Below are positions 1 through 8,138 of a stretch of 48,456 nt of DNA, one piece after another. Below the pieces are notes generated by a model. The model was not told the origin of the DNA. It did not search any database and saw only the letters and a list, made by a program, of their open reading frames with translations. Both the position numbers and the translations under genes were made by a program. This DNA comes from an uncultured beta proteobacterium. GTDB taxonomy: Bacteria; Pseudomonadota; Gammaproteobacteria; Burkholderiales; Burkholderiaceae_C. How positions within the stretch are numbered: position 1 is the first letter of the stretch; each line of letters begins with the position of its first letter. The stretch lies in NCBI GenBank assembly GCA_903906695.1, contig CAIVLG010000230.1:1-48456 (forward strand), given 5' to 3'.

Positions 1-1121
1 ACGGCCCCGGTGATCGTCCCCGAGAACGCCGCTGGCGTCAGCACGCCGCCGCTGGTGTTGAGCACCACCTTGTTGATGATCAGGTGCGTCGGCGTGTCGG
101 TGTTGGTGATCGTACAGGTGATGGTGTTGCCCGCATCGGCCGCCGTAAGGGTCAACACATCGGTAGCCAGGGTGCCACCACCGCTGCAACTAAACGACCC
201 AGCGGTGTAGCCGCTGGGTCCGCTCTCGCTGAGCGTGTAGACACCCACCGGTGCGTTGGTCGGGGCCACTGGCGCCGTACCAGAGATCACGCTCGGTCCG
301 GTTGCTGTGAGCGTGAAAGCCGAAGCCAGGGCGCTGCCGCCACCGGTGTTGACCACCGTCTTGGTCAAAGCCAGCCTGGGCAGGCACGCGGCAGCTACAA
401 CGTCATTGGTGTCCAGGGTAACCGCCCCATTGAGCGCCAGCGCGCGTCCGTTCAGGCTGGCGCCGGTGTTCAGCGTAATGCTCGTGAGCGCGAGGACACT
501 GCCCTTGAAAGCCGTTGTTGTTCCAAGTGTTGCAGAGCTTCCAACCTGCCAGAATGCCTTGCAGCTTTGGCCGCTGTTGATCGGGTTGACGGCCGAGCCG
601 CTCGCAGTCGTCAGCGTGCTCCCGACTTGGAAAATGAAGACCGCATTGGGGTCGCCCTGCCCGTCGAGCGTGAGGGTCCCGGTCAATTGGGCCGAGCTGT
701 TAAAGCAATAGACGCCGGCGGTAAGTGTCATGCCGCCCAGATCCTGCCCCGTTAAATTTGTGTTGCACGCTTGACCTGCAAGATTGCTGTAGGCAGTGAG
801 GGCGGAATCTTGCGCAGCGATCGCGGTGGCACCACCGGAGTACAGCGTCCCAGTCAAAGTCCCCGGCGGAAAGCCAGTGATGGACGTGCCGGGAGAGACA
901 CCTAGATCACCGGCGATGGCGCTTGCGCCAGTGTTGGTCACGGTGGAGGCACCCAGAACAGCAAAGCTTTGAGCGCTACCCAATGCCGGTGCGCTCGCCG
1001 CCAGTGCCGGCTGGCAAAACCATACAAGTGCAGCCAAACCCAAACCCGCCAAAATCCGACAAAGATTTCGGCTGAACTCCGACTTGGTGTCGGCAACTAG
1101 GGATCCGCGGCGGCTTGTCAA
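1..1121 (-). CDS. DUF3494 ice-binding-like surface protein (3' end beyond window)
   Basis: I translated this minus-strand frame by eye; it is open to the left edge. It begins with a short basic stretch, then a hydrophobic signal segment (about residues 25-40) ending in PALA, then a DUF3494 domain. Readable pieces are FAVLGASTVTNTGASAIAGD, GVYCFNSSAQLTGTLTLDG and VFIFQVGSTL, the typical beta-helix of bacterial ice-binding/adhesin proteins. A prealbumin/SpaA-like repeat follows (LTKTVVNTGG, GVYTLSESGPSGY, ITCTITNT), and a second repeat runs off the edge. The start is uncertain. TTG at 1121 is used because the next in-frame upstream start, GTG at 1145, lies in DNA resembling the untranslated leader of the BON gene at 22 kb. 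No clear ribosome site is visible. A likely role is cold, ice or surface interaction outside the cell; a C-terminal sorting tail would lie outside the window. Confidence 0.8.
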   Translation of the reverse strand, partial: MTSRRGSLVADTKSEFSRNLCRILAGLGLAALVWFCQPALAASAPALGSAQSFAVLGASTVTNTGASAIAGDLGVSPGTSITGFPPGTLTGTLYSGGATAIAAQDSALTAYSNLAGQACNTNLTGQDLGGMTLTAGVYCFNSSAQLTGTLTLDGQGDPNAVFIFQVGSTLTTASGSAVNPINSGQSCKAFWQVGSSATLGTTTAFKGSVLALTSITLNTGASLNGRALALNGAVTLDTNDVVAAACLPRLALTKTVVNTGGGSALASAFTLTATGPSVISGTAPVAPTNAPVGVYTLSESGPSGYTAGSFSCSGGGTLATDVLTLTAADAGNTITCTITNTDTPTHLIINKVVLNTSGGVLTPAAFSGTITGA

Positions 1122-1191
1122 GTGAAAGATCGAAATACAAGTCACGAATTTGCGACTCTGGACCCGACTTTCCTCGGTTGGCCAATCCCCG

Positions 1192-1208
1192 TCCGTGCGC
1201 TAGCGAAC
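1192..1208 (-). promoter_or_regulatory. Palindromic element A of the shared 17-bp motif
   Basis: Minus-strand sequence GTTCGCTAGCGCACGGA, about 70 bp upstream of the DUF3494 start and downstream of the P-ATPase gene. It matches GTKCGCnnSCGYACnGA, which recurs at six other gene starts in this window. The regulator is unknown. Confidence 0.65.
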
Positions 1209-1250
1209 TCTTGTTAAGGTTTTTGAGCTTGTACGAGGGGAATATTGGGA

Positions 1251-3425
1251 TCAACGATCTACACTGTCCAATGTCAGCGGAAGCATCTTGCGGGATGCCA
1301 ACAAGGGCCGCATCGCGTTCATGGTTGCCAACAAACCGGACCCATTGCTGAGCAAGGTGCATGCAACCGGCGACATCCACCCGCTCGGCAGCGCCAGCGC
1401 CAGCGCCAGTGTGTTGGCACCTGCGATCAGCGTGTAGTTCTGGCGCACCAGGGCCAGCGCGTCGCGGCTGATGTCGATCGCTGGCAACAGCAGATGCAGG
1501 CCTTCTTCCATCAGCACCACATCAGCGGCGGCGCGCGCGATATCGGCACCGTCCACCAGCGAAATGCCAACGTCGGCCTGTGCCAGAGCCGGAGAATCGT
1601 TGACACCATCGCCCACCATGGCAAACGGACCATCGGTGGCAGCGCGCAGAGTGCGCACAATCTGCGCTTTGTCCTGCGGCAGCACCTCGGAATAGACCTT
1701 GTCAATGCCAACCGATTGGGCGATGCGCCGCGCCACGCCGTCGCGGTCGCCTGACAGCATCACAATCTCGCGCACACCGCGCCGACGCAGGCCAGCGACC
1801 ACGGCACGTGCTTCCGGTCGCGGCTCATCGCTGCAGGCAATCGCCCCAACCAGGCTGTTGTCCAGCGCAACCAGCAAGGCGATGTGGCCCAAGCTTTCAA
1901 TCTCGCCCAAATAGTTGCGTGCCTTGTGGGTGGCGATGCCCAAGCTGCGCAGATAGCGCTCGCTGCCGATGTGAATGCTGTGACCAGAGACCTCTGCGGC
2001 AACCCCAAATCCAATGACGAAATCGACGTTCTGGCACAGTGGCAGTTCCAGGCCTCGGACAGTGCGGGCGTGCAGTACCAGCGCGCGTGCCACGGGATGA
2101 CGCAGTTCTGTTTCAGCCGCGGCTGCCAATTGCAAGACGCGATCAGCGCTGAGCTCGGCACAAAAGGGTCGCACTTCCAACACCGACAAGCGCCCGCATG
2201 TGAGAGTGCCCGTCTTGTCAAAGGCAATGCCACGCAGCGTGGCCAGATGCTCGACATGGCGCCCGCTCTTGATCAGAATGCCCTGGCGCGCTGCCCGCGT
2301 CATGGACGCCAGCACGCTGGTGGGTGCAGCAACTCGGATGCCGGTGCCATAGTCCACGATCGCCATCGACATGAAGCGATCTGCATTACCTGTCAATGCC
2401 CACAATGCAACATTGGTCGCCAGCAAGGGCGCTACCAGGCGGTCGGCAAACTGTTCGGCGTAGTTCTGTATGCGTGTCTCACCGACCGGAGCGGCTTCAA
2501 TCAATTCCACGATCTTTGCCACGACCGTATCGGCGCCTGCCTCGGTGATTTTGACCGTGATGGAGCCTTCAACCACAGAGGAGCCGGCATACACCATGTC
2601 ACCAACACGCCGCGTTGCGGGCGTTGACTCACCCGTGATATGGCGCTGATCCACAGCCGCCACCCCGCCGCTGACCCGGCCGTCTGCGGGCACCAGATCG
2701 CCGGCCAACATCAGTGTCATCTGATCGGCTATCAGAGTCTGCGCTGCCACCAGGGTCACACTGCCATCAATTTCGACGCGTCGGGCTTGCACCGTCTGAA
2801 AATCGAGCAACTGGCGAATATGGCCGCGAGATTGACCGGCCGTGAGTTCCCGCACGACATCACCCAGATGCACCATCAAGGCCATCAGTGCCGCAGTTCG
2901 TGGCTGCTGGCGCAGGACGGCAATGGCCAGCGCCAGACCATCGAGAAAGTCGACGTTCAATCTTCGCTCTTGAACCAGGGTTGAAAGCGCACGGCGCCAA
3001 ATCGGCAGCCCGGTAAGCAGGATCAGAAGAATGGAAAACGGCGCGCCCGCTGCAGGCCCCAGCACCAAGGCCACGCCAGCCCATGCCAGTGCGCGCAAAG
3101 GTTGTTGGCTGCTGACCACCGGCTGAGTCACGAGGGCTGTGCCGTGAGTCTGCTCAAGTGTTGAAATCGTCGCCGGCTCCAGCAAGAGGGAAAAGAGATT
3201 TTCGATGTCTCCTTGGTGCTCCACAGTGACCGACTCACAAGCCAGGTTGAATTGAAAACTGTTCACCAGCGGGCTGGCCTTCAGTCTTCGCTCCAAAGCC
3301 TCACGCACGACGCGATCAAGGCGCAAGCGCGAGACTCTCAGGCGACAGCGACCCGGCACCTCATGCAAGACCAAAAAGCTCGGAGTTGAAGCGGCTGGAC
3401 CGCCGCAGATTTGCAGATCATGCAC
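1251..3425 (-). CDS. P1-type heavy-metal-like P-type ATPase with an unusual TM metal site
   Basis: Inner-membrane P-type ATPase of about 724 residues. An N-terminal HMA2-like segment (LHEVPGRCRLRV) is followed by paired membrane helices, the actuator TGES loop, DKTGT phosphorylation motif near residue 400, RHPVARAL (HP-motif region) and the hinge GDGVNDSPAL. The membrane motif that is CPC, CPH or SPC in metal exporters instead reads DYGTGIRVAAPTSV, so no cysteine ligand is present there. Substrate is therefore not predictable; family members of this sort travel with HMA2 and DUF5132 genes. GTG at 3425 is chosen because the longer frame from TTG 3506 reads deep into the HMA2 gene; the chosen start overlaps that gene by 8 bp. 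It is the last gene of an operon headed by element B. Confidence 0.8.
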   Translation of the reverse strand: MHDLQICGGPAASTPSFLVLHEVPGRCRLRVSRLRLDRVVREALERRLKASPLVNSFQFNLACESVTVEHQGDIENLFSLLLEPATISTLEQTHGTALVTQPVVSSQQPLRALAWAGVALVLGPAAGAPFSILLILLTGLPIWRRALSTLVQERRLNVDFLDGLALAIAVLRQQPRTAALMALMVHLGDVVRELTAGQSRGHIRQLLDFQTVQARRVEIDGSVTLVAAQTLIADQMTLMLAGDLVPADGRVSGGVAAVDQRHITGESTPATRRVGDMVYAGSSVVEGSITVKITEAGADTVVAKIVELIEAAPVGETRIQNYAEQFADRLVAPLLATNVALWALTGNADRFMSMAIVDYGTGIRVAAPTSVLASMTRAARQGILIKSGRHVEHLATLRGIAFDKTGTLTCGRLSVLEVRPFCAELSADRVLQLAAAAETELRHPVARALVLHARTVRGLELPLCQNVDFVIGFGVAAEVSGHSIHIGSERYLRSLGIATHKARNYLGEIESLGHIALLVALDNSLVGAIACSDEPRPEARAVVAGLRRRGVREIVMLSGDRDGVARRIAQSVGIDKVYSEVLPQDKAQIVRTLRAATDGPFAMVGDGVNDSPALAQADVGISLVDGADIARAAADVVLMEEGLHLLLPAIDISRDALALVRQNYTLIAGANTLALALALPSGWMSPVACTLLSNGSGLLATMNAMRPLLASRKMLPLTLDSVDR

Positions 3426-4017
3426 GTCGTTTGGGCGGAGAAACGATCTGCACAAGCGGCGCACCGATGCGATGGCGATGCAAGGTGAGAAATGCGTTGA
3501 ACGCAAAGGTACTCATCGTGAGCCACATGGGAGTTCCCCTGCCGCGCGCCTTGTGCAGCGTGGTCGCCGCAGCAACACCAAGTGGCAACAAGACCTTGAG
3601 GTCAAGATAGCCCTCACTTGCCTTGCGCAAATTCGAATCCAGTTGCTCGGCAGTAGACACGATCGATTCGGCCAGACGGGAGTGACGTGCAAGATAGCGG
3701 ACGCCGCTCGTGACCGCCTCGTCAACTTCAGCCAATAACGCATCCTCGCCCTCCAGGCGAAGCCAGGAGCCCACTTCTGGGTCCTCCTGCAGTCGAAAGT
3801 GAAACACGGTGTCGGCCGGCCGGTAGTCGACAACAATGCTCGATGACAAGGGATTGACCCGCACCGAATCCACGCCGTGCAGTGCGCCGATCACGCTCTG
3901 CACTGCGGCAAAAAATTCCGCCTCCGCTCGAACACCCATCACCTTGATGCGCAGTCGGCCAGGCACGTGGTGAACGATGCGTGCTGCCCGCGCGGCCTTA
4001 TCGACGCTGGTGACCAC
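3418..4017 (-). CDS. HMA2-domain membrane-associated protein
   Basis: About 199 residues. The N-terminal part (IVHHVPGRLRIKV, then SVRVNPLSSSIVVDY) is a ferredoxin-like HMA2 fold without the CxxC metal motif. A middle acidic helix region follows, then a C-terminal hydrophobic stretch (LKVLLPLGVAAATTL, then FAFNAFLTLHRH). GTG at 4017 begins one base after the upstream stop; an ATG at 4068 would overlap the upstream gene by 50 bp, and neither has a good ribosome site. Tight coupling to the P-ATPase suggests an accessory or partner role. Confident about the domain, not about function. Confidence 0.7.
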   Translation of the reverse strand: MVTSVDKAARAARIVHHVPGRLRIKVMGVRAEAEFFAAVQSVIGALHGVDSVRVNPLSSSIVVDYRPADTVFHFRLQEDPEVGSWLRLEGEDALLAEVDEAVTSGVRYLARHSRLAESIVSTAEQLDSNLRKASEGYLDLKVLLPLGVAAATTLHKARGRGTPMWLTMSTFAFNAFLTLHRHRIGAPLVQIVSPPKRRA

Positions 4018-4018
4018 G

Positions 4019-4600
4019 TCAATGCACAGGCAACTCGCCAGTTGCAGCCACAACCTTGCTTGAGGCATGATTGCGCATCGCAGACTTGGGCTGCTGCTCT
4101 TGCTCGTGCTTTACCTCTGCGACCAGATCATGAACCTGCTCGCTGGCCTCGGCCACCACTTCGCGGGCCTTTTGGCTCATGGAAAAACCGGCACGAACAG
4201 CGCCTTTGATCATGGGTCGTACATAGCTGCTCATTTCAGGGAACAGCTTGCCCAGCAGGATGGCGCCAGCACCAATGATGAGGCCAGGAATGAGCTCAAC
4301 CTCAATCAGCGCCGCGCCGACAACGATGGCCGCTGCCGTTGCCACGCCAGCCGCCTCGCCTGACAGCAAATCCTTGCCCCGGGCAATGAAATTGCTGGCG
4401 CTTTTGGCTTCCCCAACGACAGTCTCTTGATCATGCAGAGATTGATCGCTTCGCGCCGTATAGGCGAAGTCAGTTGCTTTGATGACATCGGCTTCCTGTG
4501 CCTCGATGGGATGGCGATTTCCGTCTCCGTTTGCTTTGCGATGCGGCAAGACCTCGGTGTGCAGAGGCTGACGCGCAGTCCTCTTCTTTATTGTTACCAC
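4019..4600 (-). CDS. DUF5132-like membrane protein
   Basis: 193 residues starting at GTG, chosen because AGGAG lies 6 nt upstream. The N-terminal ~80 residues are polar and basic; a single glycine/alanine-rich hydrophobic region at about 88-120 (AAIVVGAALIEVELIPGLII) is followed by an amphipathic, charged C-terminus. This matches the DUF5132 small-membrane-protein pattern found beside HMA2 and P-type ATPase genes. First gene of the three-gene operon; element B lies 91 bp upstream. Confidence 0.7.
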   Translation of the reverse strand: MVTIKKRTARQPLHTEVLPHRKANGDGNRHPIEAQEADVIKATDFAYTARSDQSLHDQETVVGEAKSASNFIARGKDLLSGEAAGVATAAAIVVGAALIEVELIPGLIIGAGAILLGKLFPEMSSYVRPMIKGAVRAGFSMSQKAREVVAEASEQVHDLVAEVKHEQEQQPKSAMRNHASSKVVAATGELPVH

Positions 4601-4691
4601 TGATTTCTCCTGGATAAGTTGAGCAAACTCGGTGCGAGTGGGCGAGAAAATGGCCTACCTGACCCAAATATGACAGCTTGTCACAATTACA

Positions 4692-4708
4692 TCTGTACGC
4701 CAGCGAAC
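4692..4708 (-). promoter_or_regulatory. Palindromic element B of the shared 17-bp motif
   Basis: Minus-strand GTTCGCTGGCGTACAGA, 91 bp upstream of the DUF5132/HMA2/P-ATPase operon. A CATATTT stretch that could serve as a -10 follows about 24 nt further downstream. Confidence 0.65.
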
Positions 4709-4794
4709 TTTCGAACTTTCGTTATCCGACCAAACCGTACAGTCTCAAAGACCCATGAACGCAATGGATGATTCGCTGCGCCCCGGGGCGTGTC

Positions 4795-5505
4795 TCAAAG
4801 TCCGCGCACCGACAGCAGCAGCGGCCAGGGGTAGGTCCCGGGCGTCGTGTCCGGATGCAGGATGAAACGAAAACTCAGTTCGTGCGTCTGATTCGAGACC
4901 TGCGGGCCGCGCTGAACAATAGCGCCACCATCGGCACCCAGCTGAATTGTGTTGCCCATGCCATCGACGTGCACCGACTCAAAGAGGTTTCCAACCGGAT
5001 GAAATTGCATGAGATAACCGGACCCCTTGTTCGTCGTCACCAAAAAACGCAAGGCCGCAGGAACCTCGACCTGACCGCGCGCGACATCGGTCGCGGAAAT
5101 CTCGAGCTGCTTGGCCTGATAGCTGGTTTGCAGTTTGGCACTGGCAACCACCATGGCAGAAACCGGCATCGCTGCACTATTTTGGGCGGCCTGCGCTGAA
5201 GGTACCATGGGCGCGAGCGGCGCCAGGCCGGTTGCAAGCACCAGCGCGTAGGCGATGAGCTTCTTCTGCAGCAACAGACCGACTTCGACCTGTCCCTTGC
5301 TGGCATGTCCGGCATCAACCAACTCCTCGCCCAGACGTCGGCCGCTGCTAAGCTGGCTCAGCAGGGCGCTATCAAGTTGGTTTCGCGTAATCTTGCCGCT
5401 GGCAACCAGGATGTTGCCCAGCGCGAATTTGTGCGGGGTCGGCGTCATACCCGCATGGTAGCGCTGAAGCTCCAAGAACACATCTTTTTCGCGTGGCGTC
5501 AGCAT
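4795..5505 (-). CDS. MshEN-like N-terminal domain membrane protein
   Basis: 236 residues. ATG at 5505 is chosen for the strong GGAG 5 nt upstream; the frame extends further into the AI-2E gene but those starts lack a site. Residues ~25-75 (LGNILVASGKITRNQLDSAL, then GRRLGEELVDAGH) resemble the MshEN domain of type II secretion/pilus ATPases. A hydrophobic segment (AYALVLATGLAPLAPMV) follows, then an AQA junction, then a ~130-residue region ending in repeated beta-type sequence with TPGTYPWPLLLSVRGL. That tail resembles periplasmic domains seen in exported proteins of PEP-CTERM-type bacteria. Thus a cytoplasmic sensor-like domain appears fused to an exported domain. No function is recognised. 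Confidence 0.65.
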   Translation of the reverse strand: MLTPREKDVFLELQRYHAGMTPTPHKFALGNILVASGKITRNQLDSALLSQLSSGRRLGEELVDAGHASKGQVEVGLLLQKKLIAYALVLATGLAPLAPMVPSAQAAQNSAAMPVSAMVVASAKLQTSYQAKQLEISATDVARGQVEVPAALRFLVTTNKGSGYLMQFHPVGNLFESVHVDGMGNTIQLGADGGAIVQRGPQVSNQTHELSFRFILHPDTTPGTYPWPLLLSVRGL

Positions 5506-5527
5506 AACTTCTCCGATCATCACAACA

Positions 5528-6604
5528 CTAGAAATCGCCATGGCGACGCGCCATCGCATCAATGTGCCAGACCGCGATGAACATCGCTGCAACAGCCGGC
5601 CCAAGAACAAAACCGTGGATGCCAAACACGGCCATGCCGCCGACGGTCGTGATCATCACGATGTAGTCGGGCATGCCGGTGTCCTTGCCAACCAGGATCG
5701 GCCGCAAGAAGTTGTCTGTCAACCCGATCACCAGCAAGCCGTAAGCAATCAGTGAAACACCCTGCCAAAGCGAGCCGGTTGCCAGAAAGTAGAGCGCCAC
5801 CGGCAGCCACACCAGCGCCGCTCCAATGGCCGGCAAAAGTGACAAGAAGGCCATCAGCACAGCCCATAGCAGGGCACCACTGACGCCCAGAAGCCAGAAG
5901 GCAATGCCACCCAACGCGCCCTGCAGGCCCGCTATCAGCAGATTGCCTTTGACAGTGGCCCGTATCACCGTGCCGAACTTGCCCAGCAACTCTTTCTTGT
6001 GTGCCGGTGCCAGCGGAATCGCAGTGCGCATACTGAGTACTACCCTGTCGCCGTCACGAATCAGGAAGAACGCCAAATACAAACTGATGAACAGACTGAC
6101 AACAAACTCGAAAGAATACTGCCCCATGCTGAATGCCTGTGTCGCGATGTACTGTGTGCCCTGCGCCAGGAGTGCCGTGGTGCGCTTTAACAGAGCATCG
6201 AAGTTGGCCAGCCCAAAGCGCTCAAGCAGCGTTGTGATCCAGAGCGGCAGTGCATCGTAGACGCCATGGAAGTAGAGCGCAGGGTTCAACTCGCCGGATT
6301 GCAGTCGCTGGTACACCATTGCGGCCTCGCGCGCCAATGCAGCTGCCAGCAACACCACGGGGAGAATAACAATCAGCAGAACCAGCAACAGCGTCAGCAA
6401 CGCTGCCAGATTCGAACTGCGATGGAGATGTGGCAGCAGCCGGCGGTACACCGGCGCGAACAACAGCGCGATGATGGCACTCCACAGGATGGCCGCATAG
6501 AACGGGTACAGGATGTAGCCCAAAGCCAAGGTGACTGCCAGCAACAACAGCAGCAGCGCTCTTTTCTCGACATAGCCCGAGCTTTGATCAGTGGCGGGAT
6601 TCAT
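5528..6604 (-). CDS. AI-2E family transporter (PerM-like)
   Basis: 358 residues with about eight membrane helices: two near the N-terminus (ALLLLLLAVTLALGYILY, SAIIALLF), a third at 60-90, a long soluble loop, and a C-terminal cluster including LLIAGLQGALGGIAFWLLG and the conserved LRPILVGKDTGMPDY. This is the AI-2E/PerM permease family; members export autoinducer-like compounds or act as Na+/H+ antiporters, so substrate is open. AGAGGAAAA sits directly before the ATG. Next gene downstream begins 22 bp after its stop. A weak version of the shared motif lies just upstream (6611-6627). Confidence 0.85.
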   Translation of the reverse strand: MNPATDQSSGYVEKRALLLLLLAVTLALGYILYPFYAAILWSAIIALLFAPVYRRLLPHLHRSSNLAALLTLLLVLLIVILPVVLLAAALAREAAMVYQRLQSGELNPALYFHGVYDALPLWITTLLERFGLANFDALLKRTTALLAQGTQYIATQAFSMGQYSFEFVVSLFISLYLAFFLIRDGDRVVLSMRTAIPLAPAHKKELLGKFGTVIRATVKGNLLIAGLQGALGGIAFWLLGVSGALLWAVLMAFLSLLPAIGAALVWLPVALYFLATGSLWQGVSLIAYGLLVIGLTDNFLRPILVGKDTGMPDYIVMITTVGGMAVFGIHGFVLGPAVAAMFIAVWHIDAMARRHGDF

Positions 6605-6724
6605 TTTTCCTCTGTGGGTTAACGCACTGACGGGATCGCGCTTTGTGCCTAAGCTTGCCCTCGGGTCAGCATTGAAATGGCTGGCACATTGAACTTACCG
6701 ACCGATACTTCCAAGGAAAAAATG

Positions 6725-6883
6725 ATGAGTCTGGGAACCATACTGTTGATCGTTCTGATCTTGATGTTGTTTGGAGCTTTTCCGAGCTGGCCGCACAGCA
6801 GAAATTGGGGCTATGGTCCCAGCGGTGGACTGGGATTGCTGCTCATCGTTCTGATTGTGCTGCTATTGACAGGACGGCTTTGA
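6725..6883 (+). CDS. DUF3309 small membrane protein
   Basis: 52 residues starting MSLGTILLIVLILMLFG, then the signature PSWPHSRNWGYGPSGGLG and a second helix. This is the compact DUF3309 pattern of two helices joined by a Trp/Gly-rich loop. AAGGA lies upstream of two adjacent ATGs (6722, 6725); the second matches the family N-terminus. One of the few plus-strand genes in the left 32 kb. Its last 41 bp overlap the converging gene that ends at 6843. Confidence 0.85.
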   Translation: MSLGTILLIVLILMLFGAFPSWPHSRNWGYGPSGGLGLLLIVLIVLLLTGRL

Positions 6884-7214
6884 GCGGAAACCAGCGCCAT
6901 GGACGGCTCCAGGCGAGCAGTCCTCCAACCACGAATGCGCCGGCCACCAGGCCCAGAGGATGGCGCTGCGCGGTCGGCAACACAGCCGCGTTGGCGGTAT
7001 CCTGGAGCGTGACTGCCGCCAGTCGGTAAGCATGCCTGCTCCACCACGCTTTTGCCACTTCCATGGCCAGGTTGAGGCCCGGGATGGTCTTGTCTTTTGT
7101 TGCCCCCGCCAGCGTTCCAGGCTCGACAATCAAAGCTCGTTGCAGGCGTAGGCGCGATTGCGCCAGGCGCTCGCAGGCCGATCGTGCAGCCAAAGCGGGC
7201 AGCCCGGCTTTCAT
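6843..7214 (-). CDS. YqjK-like small protein
   Basis: 123 residues, start fixed by a 4-bp ATGA overlap with the YqjE-like gene. The N-terminus is Ala/Arg-rich and helical (ARSACERLAQSRLRLQRAL); a hydrophobic segment near the C-terminus (LGLVAGAFVVGGLLAW) ends in WRWFPLKAV. Position after DUF883 and YqjE-type genes matches the yqjD-yqjE-yqjK arrangement; the assignment rests on context and helix pattern more than on sequence. Confidence 0.6.
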   Translation of the reverse strand: MKAGLPALAARSACERLAQSRLRLQRALIVEPGTLAGATKDKTIPGLNLAMEVAKAWWSRHAYRLAAVTLQDTANAAVLPTAQRHPLGLVAGAFVVGGLLAWSRPWRWFPLKAVLSIAAQSER

Positions 7215-7594
7215 GTCCGGCTCACCTTGCGCAGCATCGCGATGTCGGCGCGCAGCTGTTCCATCAGCTTTTCGAACGCGGCGCCATCGCTGCGCGAGCG
7301 CACTTGAATCAAGCACCCCAGGGCAAGCGCACAAGGCAGCAAGGGGGCGCCAAGCAAGGCCCAGGGCGCACGAATATTTTCTGCAGGGGTCACCGCCCAC
7401 AGCATCCACGCCACGCCGGCAAGCACTGCAGCCACCGCCAGACAAGCGATCGCCAGTGCACTCAGCCATAGCTGACGCTGCCACAGCGCGGAAGCACTGC
7501 GGAACTCGGTTGACACGAGTTCTGAATAGGCATCGACGTGCTCAACCAGCAACTGCGGTTGCGTCAGGGACAGTCGAAGCAGCGTGTACAACAT
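7211..7594 (-). CDS. Phage-holin-3_6/YqjE-like membrane protein
   Basis: 127 residues. An amphipathic start (VEHVDAYSELVSTEFRSA) is followed by two membrane helices (LWLSALAIACLAVAAVLAG, then ALLGAPLLPCALALGCLI) and a charged C-terminal coil (FEKLMEQLRADIAML). This is the YqjE layout; despite the Pfam name it is a chromosomal envelope protein here. It lies 33 bp after the DUF883 gene and overlaps the next gene by 4 bp. Confidence 0.75.
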   Translation of the reverse strand: MLYTLLRLSLTQPQLLVEHVDAYSELVSTEFRSASALWQRQLWLSALAIACLAVAAVLAGVAWMLWAVTPAENIRAPWALLGAPLLPCALALGCLIQVRSRSDGAAFEKLMEQLRADIAMLRKVSRT

Positions 7595-7627
7595 GGGAGC
7601 ACCTGTGCGGCAACTGAGACCAGACTT

Positions 7628-7912
7628 TTAGTGATGCCCGGCGCGTGAATGACTGACCAGACTGACCAGCGCCATCAACGCGGCGCCGGTGGCGGCCGCG
7701 ATCAGCATCGCCTTGACCGGGTCGTCCCGGATGTATCTGACCGTGTTGTCGGAGGCATGCTGCGCTTTGTCGCGCAATTGGCGCGAGCTTTCACGCACGC
7801 CGTCCAGGGCATCGCTGGCGACGCGCTGGCTTGCCTTGATCGCGTGATCAGCCGACTGTGCAACCTGATCGGCGATTTCGCCAACATGGTCGATTGATTT
7901 ATTGTCAAACAT
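7628..7912 (-). CDS. DUF883 (ElaB/YqjD-like) membrane-anchored protein
   Basis: 94 residues. A long helical, charged N-terminal part (VGEIADQVAQSADHAIKASQ, then RQLRDKAQHASDNTVRYIRD) ends in the family hallmark DDPVKAMLIAAATGAALMAL and a short C-terminal tail. In E. coli, ElaB/YqjD are tail-anchored and bind ribosomes in stationary phase. ATG at 7912 has AAAGGAAAT upstream. Part of the CsbD-headed minus-strand run. Confidence 0.85.
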   Translation of the reverse strand: MFDNKSIDHVGEIADQVAQSADHAIKASQRVASDALDGVRESSRQLRDKAQHASDNTVRYIRDDPVKAMLIAAATGAALMALVSLVSHSRAGHH

Positions 7913-7958
7913 TTGATTTCCTTTGAGTGGGGTTGTAGGGGGTCCGATGGAAGAACGA

Positions 7959-8123
7959 TCAGCGCTTGCGGAGAAATCCAAATAGAAAACTGGCTACCGC
8001 CAGAATCAGGAAGACAGCAAAAAGAATCTTGCCGATTTGCACCGCACTGGCCGCAATTCCGCCGAAGCCGAACACGGCGGCGATCAGCGCGATGACAAAG
8101 AAAACGACGGCATAGTGCAGCAT
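7959..8123 (-). CDS. DUF1328 (YtjA-like) small membrane protein
   Basis: 54 residues read directly: [20 protein letters not shown], then [20 protein letters not shown] and LRKR at the end. This is the classic DUF1328 two-helix pattern with the FGFGGIA turn. It lies between the DUF883 gene and the Cys-repeat gene, same strand. Confidence 0.9.
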   Translation of the reverse strand: MLHYAVVFFVIALIAAVFGFGGIAASAVQIGKILFAVFLILAVASFLFGFLRKR

Positions 8124-8138
8124 CAATAAACTCCCGAT

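Noticed and set aside
84-755. Long plus-strand frame at the left edge
   Set aside because: Antisense shadow of the DUF3494 gene; Arg/Gly/Gln-rich nonsense composition.
976-1380. 134-codon minus-strand frame at the DUF3494 start
   Set aside because: Out of frame with the DUF3494 domain and without protein-like features.
6611-6627. Possible eighth copy of the 17-bp element (GTGCGTTAACCCACAGA)
   Set aside because: Three core positions differ and it lies only 7 bp from a start codon, unlike the others. Kept out of the feature list.
7603-7617. Half-site resembling TCTGTGCGG
   Set aside because: Only one arm, inside a 33-bp intergenic gap.
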